A DNA stretch of 64,000 bases from CAYJFG01 sp051881695 (GTDB taxonomy: Bacteria; Bacillota; Clostridia; Oscillospirales; Acutalibacteraceae): the NCBI GenBank assembly GCA_051881695.1, contig JBJEQJ010000036.1:1-64000 (forward strand), given 5' to 3'. Numbering within the stretch: position 1 is the first letter of the stretch; each line of letters opens with the position of its first letter. The translations under genes were made by a program, and so were the position numbers. Under the pieces are notes generated by a model. It made no database searches and was not told the DNA's origin. It saw only the letters and a list, made by a program, of their open reading frames with translations. Below are positions 9,763-17,172 of the stretch, piece by piece.

Positions 9763-9808
9763 AAAGCAGACAGTAAAGCAGTAAAAATTTGCCCTGTCTG
9801 CTTTTGTT
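9763..9808 (+). terminator. Terminator after lysA
   Basis: AAAGCAGACAG (9763-9773) pairs perfectly with CTGTCTGCTTT (9794-9804). The T-rich tail TTTTGTT begins inside the descending arm. Confidence 0.8.
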
Positions 9809-9880
9809 ATAGGTGAAATAAATTATTTTGCTGAATATATATGAATATAAAAAATTCATCACAAATTTTCCCAAAAGGTA

Positions 9881-9909
9881 TTGACAAAGCAGTTAGTTAT
9901 GACTATAAT
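9881..9909 (+). promoter_or_regulatory. Strong sigma-A-type promoter of the feo operon
   Basis: A perfect TTGACA (9881-9886), a 17-bp spacer and a perfect TATAAT (9904-9909). This is the best consensus promoter in the window. Transcription would start near 9916, inside the palindrome at 9914-9937. Confidence 0.85.
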
Positions 9910-9913
9910 TTAA

Positions 9914-9937
9914 TTTAGTTAGCAAAAGCTAACTAAA
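9914..9937 (+). promoter_or_regulatory. Operator-like palindrome at the feo transcription start
   Basis: TTTAGTTAGC (9914-9923), AAAA, GCTAACTAAA (9928-9937) is a perfect 10-bp inverted repeat directly after the -10 box. The half-site resembles the TTAG/CTAA half-sites of metal-dependent DtxR/MntR-family repressors, but the 4-bp spacer is not canonical. An iron-responsive repressor is the obvious candidate; which one is inference. Confidence 0.6.
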
Positions 9938-9957
9938 TATTAAGATTAAAATTAGTA

Positions 9958-10000
9958 GCAGCTAACTTTCCTTAGCTGCATACGCATATGCTAAGGAAAG
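9958..10000 (+). promoter_or_regulatory. Competing hairpins in the feo leader
   Basis: Two hairpins cannot form together. The first is GCAGCTAA (9958-9965) with TTAGCTGC (9972-9979). The second is CTTTCCTTAGC (9966-9976) with GCTAAGGAAAG (9990-10000). The second abuts the likely ribosome-binding site AGAGGGA at 10000-10005. Either could tune translation of feoA, or the repeats could be further protein-binding half-sites. Confidence 0.5.
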
Positions 10001-10011
10001 AGGGATTGTAA

Positions 10012-10224
10012 ATGATGCCGCTAACACTTGCAAATGTCGGTGAAGAAAATATTATAAAAAGAATCGGCGGAAAACAAGAGGTAAAAAATCATCTTGAAAA
10101 CCTTGGCTTTATGGTCGGGGGAAATGTTACGGTGGTTACGGCTCTCGGTGAAAATATAATTGTAAACATAAAAGATTCAAGAGTCGCACTTAGCAAAGAA
10201 ATGGCAAAAGAAATTATGGTTTAA
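10012..10224 (+). CDS. feoA: FeoA-domain protein, first copy
   Basis: A small SH3-like FeoA protein that assists the ferrous-iron transporter FeoB at the cytosolic face. It has 70 residues in the usual FeoA pattern: an N-terminal segment leading to the IKRIGG turn, LENLGFMVGG, VVTALGENIIVNIKDSRVAL and a final EI(M)V strand. There are adjacent ATGs at 10012 and 10015. It is the first gene of the feo operon and is followed 35 bp later by a second, divergent FeoA. Confidence 0.88.
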   Translation: MMPLTLANVGEENIIKRIGGKQEVKNHLENLGFMVGGNVTVVTALGENIIVNIKDSRVALSKEMAKEIMV

Positions 10225-10259
10225 TTACTTGGCAGCAACAAGAGGTTAGGAGGGTTATT

Positions 10260-10481
10260 TTGAAAACACTTAAGGATATAAAAATCGGAGATAAAGTAAG
10301 GGTGGTAAAGCTCTATGGAGAGGGTGCAATTAAGCGCCGTATTATGGATATGGGAATTACCAAGGGTGTGGAGATTTTTGTACGCAAGGTAGCACCCTTA
10401 GGAGATCCAATGGAAATAAGCGTGCGTGGCTACGAGCTTTCTTTGCGTAAAGCAGACGCAGAAATGATAGAAGTAGAATAA
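10260..10481 (+). CDS. feoA: FeoA-domain protein, second copy
   Basis: A 73-residue FeoA-type protein, different from the upstream copy. Its features are DIKIGDKVRVVKL, a basic turn IKRRIMDMGITKG, and PLGDPMEISVRGYELSLRKADAEMIEV. It starts at TTG 10260 with AGGAGGG at 10248-10254. FeoA proteins are thought to bind the FeoB N-terminal region. Two FeoAs ahead of feoB is a known arrangement in Clostridia, but the division of labour is unclear. Confidence 0.88.
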   Translation: MKTLKDIKIGDKVRVVKLYGEGAIKRRIMDMGITKGVEIFVRKVAPLGDPMEISVRGYELSLRKADAEMIEVE

Positions 10482-10487
10482 AACTAC

Positions 10488-10509
10488 GGGGGATAAACCC
10501 CTGTTTTTT
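10488..10509 (+). terminator. Weak hairpin with U-tract between feoA and feoB
   Basis: A G-run (10488-10492) faces a C-run (10498-10501), followed by TGTTTTTT. The 4-bp stem is short, so this would at most attenuate read-through into feoB. Confidence 0.3.
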
Positions 10510-10555
10510 ATAGCTACCGGTTAGTGTGTGCTAATTTTGAAGGAGAGGAATCAAA

Positions 10556-13051
10556 ATGGAAATTAAAATCGCTCTTGCGGGCAACCCGAACTGCGGAAAA
10601 ACTACTTTGTTTAACGCACTTACAGGCTCCAATCAATTTGTAGGGAACTGGCCGGGTGTTACTGTTGAAAAAAAGGAAGGTAAGCTTAAAAAGCACAGTG
10701 ATGTAACTGTAATTGACCTACCCGGTATTTATTCCCTTTCTCCGTATACCTTGGAGGAAGTAGTTGCAAGAAATTATTTAATTGGTGAACGTCCGGATGC
10801 TATCCTTAATCTTGTTGACGGCACTAATCTTGAGCGTAATCTTTATTTAACAACGCAGCTTACAGAGCTTGGAATACCTGTTGTAGTAGCCGTTAATTTA
10901 ATAGATATTGTCAGAAAAAACGGCGATAAGATAAATATTGAAGAGCTTTCCCGTGGGCTTGGCTGCAAGGTTGTGGAAATTTCTGCACTTAAGGGAACAG
11001 GAATTATGGAGGCAGCGCAGGAGGCAATTGAAGCTGCCAAAAAAGGGAAAACAATGCCTAAGCACAGCTTTTCGGGAATTGTTGAGCATGTAATTGCACA
11101 TATAGAAGAGGCGGCAGTACATCATATGCCGGAAGAACGGCAACGATGGTATGCTATAAAAATATTTGAGCGTGACGAAAAAGTATTGCAGCAGCTTAAT
11201 CTTTCTTCAGATATTCTTCGTCATATTGAGGCAGATATTAAAGCTGTTGAAGATGAGATGGACGATGACGCCGAAAGTATAATTACAAACGAGCGTTACA
11301 TTTATGTCGGTGAAGTTCTTAAAGGCTGTTATAAGAAAAAGAATGCCGGAAAGCTTTCAATATCTGACAAAATAGATAAGGTCGTTACAAACCGTTTTGC
11401 AGCTCTTCCGATATTTGCAGTAATTATGTTTATAGTTTATTTCATTTCAGTTACCACTGTCGGCACAATAGCTTCAAATTGGGCAAACGACGGAGTGTTC
11501 GGTGACGGATGGCATTTGTTCGGTATAGGTAATGATGAGTATACTGAGGCTTCGGAAGAGTTTGAGGAAGCATCTCAGGTTGTAAACGGATTTATTGAAT
11601 ATGCTGCTGCTAAGGGAACAGACACCGAAAATGTTGAATCGGCGCTTAATACAGAGTCTGATGAGTTTGATACTGCCGCAGCAAAAGCTGCCATTGCAGA
11701 ATTTGCAGCTCAGTTTACAAAGAATGATGTGGCTACATATATTGTTGTTGATGAAGAAACCTTAGCTGATGAAGAAGTCAGCTCAACAGGTACGGATTTG
11801 GCAAATGCGCTTCCCGTATATGAGAAATACGGTTATGCAGCTCCGGACCCTGCACAGTACGGTGTGTGGGTTCCCGGTATTCCGGTATTGGTCGAGAATG
11901 GGCTTGATAGTGTAAATTGTGCCGAGTGGCTCAAAGGACTCATTTTAGATGGTATAATCGCCGGTGTTGGTGCAGTGCTTGGCTTTGTACCGCAAATTCT
12001 TATGCTGTTTTTATTTCTTGCCTTCTTAGAAGCCTGCGGTTATATGTCGCGTATTGCCTTTGTTATGGATAGAATTTTCTGTAAATTTGGACTGTCCGGC
12101 AAATCGTTTATTCCCATACTCATCGGAACGGGCTGCGGTGTTCCTGGTATTATGGCGTCAAGAACAATTGAAAATGTGCGTGACCGCAGAATGACAATTA
12201 TTACAACCACCTTTATACCGTGCGGCGCTAAGCTTCCGTTTATAGCTATGATAGCCGGCGCTATATTCGGTGGAGCTCCTTGGGTTGCGCCAAGTGCATA
12301 TTTCTTGGGTATGGCTGCGATTGTATTATCAGGACTTATCCTTAAAAAAACCAGAATATTTGCGGGCGACCCCGCACCGTTTGTTATGGAGCTGCCTGCT
12401 TATCACCTGCCTACTGCGGCAAATGTACTGCGCAGTATGTGGGACAGAGGATGGTCGTTTATCAAAAAAGCCGGAACAGTTATTCTGCTTTTTACCATCC
12501 TAATCTGGTTTGCAACTTATTTTGGTTTTGTAGACGGCACCTTCCGTATGCTCTCTGAGGAAGAGATGAATCACAGTATACTTGCCGTTATAGGCAGCGC
12601 TATAGCATGGATATTTGCTCCTCTTGGCTGGGGTAATTGGCAGGCGGCTGTTGCAACAATTACAGGTCTTGCCGCAAAAGAAAATATAGTTAGTACTATG
12701 GGGATTTTATACAGCGGAACAGGTACAGCTTACGGAAATATTTCCGCGGCGTTCACTCAAGTGGGCGGATATTCGTTCCTTGCATTTAACCTTCTTTGTG
12801 CCCCTTGCGTTGCAGCAATGGGCGCTATAAGAAGAGAAATGAATAACACCAAGTGGTTCCTGTTCGCCATTGCTTATCAGTGCGGCTTTGCATATTTAGT
12901 TGCGCTTGTTATAAATCAGCTTGGATTGCTTTTTACCGGCAACGGAAATATAATAGGTACAATAGCGGCAGTTATCGTTATTGCACTTGCCGTATTTATG
13001 CTTGTACGTCCGTATAAAGAGTCAAACAAGCTTACTTCAAAGGTTAAGTAA
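10556..13051 (+). CDS. feoB: Ferrous iron transport protein B
   Basis: The membrane ferrous-iron transporter with an N-terminal GTPase. The 831-residue protein has G1 GNPNCGKTT (9-17), G2 around GVTVEKKEG, G3 DLPGIYSLSP and G4 NLID. A helical GDI-like spacer follows, then a polytopic core with the conserved GTGCGVPGIMASRTI and FIPCGAKLPF segments. Between the first transmembrane helix and the core is an acidic insertion of about 130 residues (nt ~11490-11900), common in clostridial FeoB. The start follows AAGGAGAGG. It is the third gene of the feo operon and a Cys-rich membrane peptide follows. Confidence 0.96.
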   Translation: MEIKIALAGNPNCGKTTLFNALTGSNQFVGNWPGVTVEKKEGKLKKHSDVTVIDLPGIYSLSPYTLEEVVARNYLIGERPDAILNLVDGTNLERNLYLTTQLTELGIPVVVAVNLIDIVRKNGDKINIEELSRGLGCKVVEISALKGTGIMEAAQEAIEAAKKGKTMPKHSFSGIVEHVIAHIEEAAVHHMPEERQRWYAIKIFERDEKVLQQLNLSSDILRHIEADIKAVEDEMDDDAESIITNERYIYVGEVLKGCYKKKNAGKLSISDKIDKVVTNRFAALPIFAVIMFIVYFISVTTVGTIASNWANDGVFGDGWHLFGIGNDEYTEASEEFEEASQVVNGFIEYAAAKGTDTENVESALNTESDEFDTAAAKAAIAEFAAQFTKNDVATYIVVDEETLADEEVSSTGTDLANALPVYEKYGYAAPDPAQYGVWVPGIPVLVENGLDSVNCAEWLKGLILDGIIAGVGAVLGFVPQILMLFLFLAFLEACGYMSRIAFVMDRIFCKFGLSGKSFIPILIGTGCGVPGIMASRTIENVRDRRMTIITTTFIPCGAKLPFIAMIAGAIFGGAPWVAPSAYFLGMAAIVLSGLILKKTRIFAGDPAPFVMELPAYHLPTAANVLRSMWDRGWSFIKKAGTVILLFTILIWFATYFGFVDGTFRMLSEEEMNHSILAVIGSAIAWIFAPLGWGNWQAAVATITGLAAKENIVSTMGILYSGTGTAYGNISAAFTQVGGYSFLAFNLLCAPCVAAMGAIRREMNNTKWFLFAIAYQCGFAYLVALVINQLGLLFTGNGNIIGTIAAVIVIALAVFMLVRPYKESNKLTSKVK

Positions 13052-13080
13052 AATAATTTAGCAGAAACGGAGGAAAGAAT

Positions 13081-13257
13081 ATGCTTTTGTGGATTCAGGA
13101 AAATATTTCAACAATCATTATTTCCGCTGTTATTCTTGCAGCTGCAGGTCTTATCATTGCTTCTATGATTAGAAATAAGAAGAAAGGCAAATCCTCCTGT
13201 GGCTGCGGATGTGAAAACTGCGCTATGCGCAGCAGCTGTCACGATACAAAAAGATAA
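13081..13257 (+). CDS. FeoB-associated Cys-rich membrane protein
   Basis: A 58-residue protein that I read directly from the sequence. The start ATG at 13081 follows ACGGAGGAAAG. It has one N-terminal transmembrane helix (about 10-30), a basic RNKKKGK stretch, then a cluster SSCGCGCENCAMRSSC with six cysteines. This matches the small FeoB-associated Cys-rich family found after feoB in Firmicutes. The cysteines could bind iron or other metal on the cytosolic side; that role is inference. It is the last gene of the feo operon, with a terminator 46 bp after its stop. Confidence 0.85.
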   Translation: MLLWIQENISTIIISAVILAAAGLIIASMIRNKKKGKSSCGCGCENCAMRSSCHDTKR

Positions 13258-13302
13258 ATATCTTCAGCAAATATTAATGTGCGTTTTTGGTTTTATACTG
13301 TG

Positions 13303-13336
13303 CCGCCTTTACGGGTTATCCGGAAAGGCGGTTTTT
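13303..13336 (+). terminator. Terminator of the feo operon
   Basis: CCGCCTTT (13303-13310) pairs with AAAGGCGG (13324-13331). An inner CGGG/CCGG pairing extends the stem, and TTTTT follows at 13332-13336. Confidence 0.85.
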
Positions 13337-13372
13337 ATCTTTTATCTTTTTTGTATAATTAGTCGTTTTTGC

Positions 13373-13401
13373 TTGATTATATACAGCTTTATTGATATAA
13401 T
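13373..13401 (+). promoter_or_regulatory. Promoter of the nusB-hemZ gene run
   Basis: TTGATT (13373-13378), a 17-bp spacer and a perfect TATAAT (13396-13401), 35 bp ahead of nusB. The genes downstream to hemZ are packed with few gaps and could share this promoter. Confidence 0.6.
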
Positions 13402-13435
13402 TAATAGATAAAAGAAAGGATAAAGGAGTATAATT

Positions 13436-13876
13436 ATGTCGGATACAATTTCCAGAAGACAAGCAAGAGAACAGGCGTTTATTCTAGCGTTTGAAAAGCT
13501 GTTTATTGATGACAGTCTTGAAGAAATAGTAAGTACAGTCAATGAGGCGCAGACTGTTGATGAAATGCTTAATATTGACGACTTTGCAATTAGTTTAGTA
13601 TCCGGTATGCTTGAAAACTGCGAGGTTATTGACGAGCTTATTGAAAGTAACTCAAAGGGATGGCGTAAAAACAGAATTTCCCGTGTCGCTCTTACAGTTA
13701 TGCGTCTTTCTGTTTATCAGATGAATTTTTGCAAGGAAAAAACAGAGGCGAACGACCCGGTCGGAGTAATAATAAGTGAGGCAGTAAGAATAACAAAAAA
13801 GTATTCTACAACAGATGACTCCTCCTTTGTAAACGGTGTGCTCGGCGCAATAGCTAAAAGCAGACAAGAGGCGTAA
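13436..13876 (+). CDS. nusB: Transcription antitermination factor NusB
   Basis: An all-helical RNA-binding factor that, with NusE, binds boxA and prevents premature termination in rRNA operons. The 146-residue length is normal. The N-terminus SRRQAREQAFILAFEKLF and the C-terminal block VGVIISEAVRITKKYSTTDDSSFVNGVLGAI are family signatures. AAAGGAG precedes the ATG. It is the first gene of the long run to hemZ, and the next gene starts 1 bp after its stop. Confidence 0.95.
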   Translation: MSDTISRRQAREQAFILAFEKLFIDDSLEEIVSTVNEAQTVDEMLNIDDFAISLVSGMLENCEVIDELIESNSKGWRKNRISRVALTVMRLSVYQMNFCKEKTEANDPVGVIISEAVRITKKYSTTDDSSFVNGVLGAIAKSRQEA

Positions 13877-13877
13877 T

Positions 13878-14810
13878 ATGGCGCAGTATTTAGGTATAGA
13901 CACAAGCAACTACACAACCTCTGCAGCGGTGTACGGGGAAGGCGCAGTAAAGCAATCAAAAATGCTTCTTCCCGTAAAGAAAAACGAAAAGGGTATACGT
14001 CAAAGCGACGCTGTTTTTCACCATACCGGGCAGCTTCCGCAGGTAATAAGCGAGGTGGTTGACAGCCGGACAAAGATTACAGCTGTAGGTGTATCGGAAA
14101 AACCGAGGAACGAATCAGGCTCTTATATGCCGTGCTTTACAGTGGGACTAAGCAGTGCAAAAATTATTTCCAATGTTCTTTCTGTTCCGCTTTATTGCTT
14201 TTCTCATCAGCAGGGGCATATTGCGGCGGCACTTTACGGTGCAGATAAGCTTGATTTAATTGACGAGCAATTCATAGCTTTTCATATTTCCGGCGGTACA
14301 ACAGAGGCTCTTCTTGTTTCTCCGTCAAATAAAAATATAATAAACACACAAATAATTGCAGGTACGCTTGACCTTAACGCAGGACAGGCTGTAGACAGAG
14401 TGGGGGTAATGCTGGGACTTCAGTTTCCGTGCGGAAAGCAGCTTGAACAGCTTGCGCTTAACTGCAATGAAAATATAAGGATAAAACCAACGCTTAAAGG
14501 CAGCAACTGCTGTCTGTCGGGCGTTGAAAATATTTGTAAACGCTTTTTTGACGAGGGCAGACCGAGCGAATATATCGCATTATATGTTTTAAGATATATT
14601 CAAAATACAGTTGCCGAAATGACAAGAAGACTTGTTGCGGAGTACGGAGGCTTAAAGATTGTTTACGCCGGCGGAGTAATGTCAAATTCCATTATTAAGG
14701 CTTCGCTTCAAAAAGAGTTCGACTGCTTCTTTGCGCCTGCTGAATTTTCCTGTGACAATGCTGTCGGTGCGGCGGTGCTTGCCTCAATTAAGCATAAAAG
14801 GCAATGCTAA
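13878..14810 (+). CDS. TsaD/Kae1-like protein (peptidase M22 family paralogue)
   Basis: A 310-residue protein of the ASKHA-type TsaD/Kae1 superfamily. It keeps the metal motif H110-x3-H114 (FSHQQGHIAAAL), the nucleotide-binding strand FHISGGTTEALLV, AGQAVDRVGVMLGL, CGKQLEQLA, VYAGGVMSNS and CDNAVG. It is shorter than housekeeping TsaD (about 335-345) and more divergent, and no tsaB/tsaE is near. I read it as a paralogue rather than the t6A37 synthase itself, though that stays possible if no other copy exists. It starts 1 bp after nusB. Confidence 0.75.
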   Translation: MAQYLGIDTSNYTTSAAVYGEGAVKQSKMLLPVKKNEKGIRQSDAVFHHTGQLPQVISEVVDSRTKITAVGVSEKPRNESGSYMPCFTVGLSSAKIISNVLSVPLYCFSHQQGHIAAALYGADKLDLIDEQFIAFHISGGTTEALLVSPSNKNIINTQIIAGTLDLNAGQAVDRVGVMLGLQFPCGKQLEQLALNCNENIRIKPTLKGSNCCLSGVENICKRFFDEGRPSEYIALYVLRYIQNTVAEMTRRLVAEYGGLKIVYAGGVMSNSIIKASLQKEFDCFFAPAEFSCDNAVGAAVLASIKHKRQC

Positions 14811-14832
14811 TATCAGGGTCATCGGTGTAATT

Positions 14833-16056
14833 ATGAGTATTTCAATTCTTTCAGTTTCACAAATTAATTTTTATATAAAATCGCTTCTTGATTCCGATGG
14901 AAATTTATCGTCGGTATTTATAAGCGGAGAGATTTCAAACCTTGCCGACCATTATAAATCGGGGCATATTTACTTTTCTCTCAAGGATGAAAAGGCGCTT
15001 ATTCGCTGCGTTATGTTTTCTTTTAATGCGTCAAGGCTCAGGTTTGTTCCAATGGACGGAATGAAGGTTATAGTAAGAGGTAAAATATCTCTGTATGAAG
15101 CAACGGGGCAATATCAGCTTTATGTTGAGGATATGCAGCCTGACGGCGCAGGTTCGCTTGCTTTGGCGTTTGAACGGCTTAAAGAAAAGCTAAGCTCCCA
15201 GGGACTTTTTGACAGCAGACATAAAAAGCCGATTCCGAAATATCCGCAGAAAATCGGTATAGTCACCTCAAAAAACGGCGCCGCCTTGCAGGATATTAAA
15301 AAAATACTTGCAAGAAGATATAAGCCTGCCGAAATTATACTTTGTCCGGCGTCTGTACAGGGGGCAAATGCTGCACCGGAAATAATAAAAGCCGTAAATT
15401 ACCTTGATAAAAATAATTTGTGTGATGTTATTATTGTTGGCAGAGGCGGTGGAAGCACTGAGGATTTGTGGGCGTTTAACGATGAAAAGCTTGCTTATGC
15501 TGTATTTAATACAAAAACTCCGATTATCTCCGCAGTCGGGCACGAAACAGACTTTACCATATGTGATTTTGTCGCAGATTTAAGGGCGGCAACTCCATCT
15601 GCTGCGGCGGAGCTTGCAGTACCTCTGTGCGAACAGCTTTTATCCGAAACAGCAGATAAAATGTATAAAATAAGAAAGCTTACTGAACTTAAAATCAATA
15701 AAGAAAAAGCATATATCGACTCTATTGCCTCTAAAGCGGCACTTAAAAGTCCTTTAACGCTTATGGAGAAAAATTACAGAACCCTTGATAATCTGTCTTT
15801 AAGATTAAATTCCGGCTTTAACGGAAGCTTTGGCAAAATTAAAAATAATTTTGCGGTACTTTCAGATAAACTTAATATGTTAAGTCCTCTTGCTGTTCTT
15901 TCAAGAGGCTACGGATTAGCCTTCAAGAACGGCAAGGCGGTTACATCGGTTAAGAATTTAAAGTCAGACGATCATTTAAGTATCAGGCTTAAGGACGGTA
16001 CTGCTTTCTGCACAGTTACAGAGGTTTTGCCGGAAGAAAGGAATGATTGCAAATGA
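14833..16056 (+). CDS. xseA: Exodeoxyribonuclease VII large subunit
   Basis: The catalytic subunit of exonuclease VII, which degrades single-stranded DNA from both ends. Start ATG 14833 gives MSISILSVSQINFYIK, the expected N-terminus; upstream frame overlaps the previous gene. The 407-residue protein has an OB-fold (1-100, with ISGEISNLADHYKSGHIYFSLKD), the nuclease motifs IGIVTSKNGAALQDI, GRGGGSTEDLW (about 203-213) and GHETDF (about 236), then a helical coiled-coil region that binds XseB. It overlaps xseB by 4 bp (ATGA). Confidence 0.94.
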   Translation: MSISILSVSQINFYIKSLLDSDGNLSSVFISGEISNLADHYKSGHIYFSLKDEKALIRCVMFSFNASRLRFVPMDGMKVIVRGKISLYEATGQYQLYVEDMQPDGAGSLALAFERLKEKLSSQGLFDSRHKKPIPKYPQKIGIVTSKNGAALQDIKKILARRYKPAEIILCPASVQGANAAPEIIKAVNYLDKNNLCDVIIVGRGGGSTEDLWAFNDEKLAYAVFNTKTPIISAVGHETDFTICDFVADLRAATPSAAAELAVPLCEQLLSETADKMYKIRKLTELKINKEKAYIDSIASKAALKSPLTLMEKNYRTLDNLSLRLNSGFNGSFGKIKNNFAVLSDKLNMLSPLAVLSRGYGLAFKNGKAVTSVKNLKSDDHLSIRLKDGTAFCTVTEVLPEERNDCK

Positions 16057-16256
16057 AGCAATATAAATCATACGAGCAAGCGTCATCACGGCTTGAAGAA
16101 ATTGTAAAATCTCTGGAAAACGACGAGCTTACTCTTGAACAGTCGCTTGCGCTTTTTGAAGAGGGAACGCAGATTACAGGCTTCTGCTATTCGCTTTTAA
16201 AACAGGCAGAACAGAAAATAACAGAAATATCAGCGGAGGAAACAGCCGATGAATAA
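16053..16256 (+). CDS. xseB: Exodeoxyribonuclease VII small subunit
   Basis: The small helical subunit of exonuclease VII. It is 67 residues from ATG 16053, which overlaps the xseA stop as ATGA with AAAGGAA upstream; a TTG 6 bp earlier is less likely. The signature is SYEQASSRLEEIVKSLENDE, LTLEQSLALFEEG and a short helical tail. It overlaps ispA by 8 bp, so xseA, xseB and ispA are translationally coupled. Confidence 0.93.
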   Translation: MKQYKSYEQASSRLEEIVKSLENDELTLEQSLALFEEGTQITGFCYSLLKQAEQKITEISAEETADE

Positions 16257-17136
16257 CGATATTCAAATTATAGAAAATGCTCTTTCCGGGTATATTGCAA
16301 AATTTAAATCAGAAAAATATAAAAATCAGCTGATTCTTGCACAGGCAATGGAGTACAGCCTTATGGCGGGTGGTAAAAGAATACGCCCTCGCTTAGTGCT
16401 GGAATTTTGCAGAGCCTGCGGCGGAAACATAGAGGCGGCGCTTCCTTTTGCCTGTGCAATTGAGATGATTCACACATATTCTCTCATTCACGACGATTTG
16501 CCTTGTATGGACGATGACGATATGCGCCGTGGCAGACCCTCAAATCACATTGAATTCGGCGAGTGTACTGCACTTCTGGCAGGAGATGCCCTTCAAAGCC
16601 TTGCCTTTGAGGTTATGCTTGGCGGTACAGCACAGGACAATGCGCACAATGCTTTAAGGGCGGCGCATTATCTCGCTCAAAAATGCGGTACATCGGGAAT
16701 GGTCGGCGGTCAGGTAATAGATATTGCACTTGAAAATATGCCTGAAAACTCTGTTTCTATAGACTTGATTAAAGAAATGTACTCAAAAAAGACAGGTGCC
16801 TTAATAAAGGCAGCGTGCGCTATGGGCGTGTTAATTTCAGGCGGAGATGAAAAAAAGCTTTCAGCCGCAGAAAAATATGCCGAATGTGTAGGACTTGCAT
16901 TTCAGATAGTTGACGATATTCTTGATATTACCTCAACTACCGAAAAGCTGGGAAAGCCTGTCGGCAGTGACGAGAAGAACCACAAAAACACCGTTGTAAG
17001 CTTTATCGGTATAGAAAAAGCAAAAGAAACCGTTTTTCGCCTTACAAAAGAGGCAACAGAGGTTCTTTCTGCATTTGACGGAGATACAGAAAAGCTTAAA
17101 AATATTGCTGACTCGCTTGCAAAAAGAGAACATTAA
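16249..17136 (+). CDS. ispA: Farnesyl diphosphate synthase / short-chain polyprenyl synthetase
   Basis: It condenses isopentenyl diphosphate with allylic diphosphates to make geranyl and farnesyl diphosphate. The 295-residue protein carries the first Asp-rich motif HDDLPCMDDDD (81-91), the RRGRPSNH loop, GQVIDIAL and the second Asp-rich motif FQIVDDILD. GGKRIRPRLV near the N-terminus binds diphosphate. It starts inside xseB and precedes dxs, a pairing (xseAB-ispA-dxs) common in bacteria. Confidence 0.94.
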   Translation: MNNDIQIIENALSGYIAKFKSEKYKNQLILAQAMEYSLMAGGKRIRPRLVLEFCRACGGNIEAALPFACAIEMIHTYSLIHDDLPCMDDDDMRRGRPSNHIEFGECTALLAGDALQSLAFEVMLGGTAQDNAHNALRAAHYLAQKCGTSGMVGGQVIDIALENMPENSVSIDLIKEMYSKKTGALIKAACAMGVLISGGDEKKLSAAEKYAECVGLAFQIVDDILDITSTTEKLGKPVGSDEKNHKNTVVSFIGIEKAKETVFRLTKEATEVLSAFDGDTEKLKNIADSLAKREH

Positions 17137-17172
17137 AAAACACTTTTACTTAAAAATTTGGAGAGTAAAATA

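Noticed and set aside
13199..13411. A 70-codon + strand frame after feoB
   Set aside because: It overlaps the Cys-rich gene in another frame and runs through the feo terminator; no ribosome-binding site.
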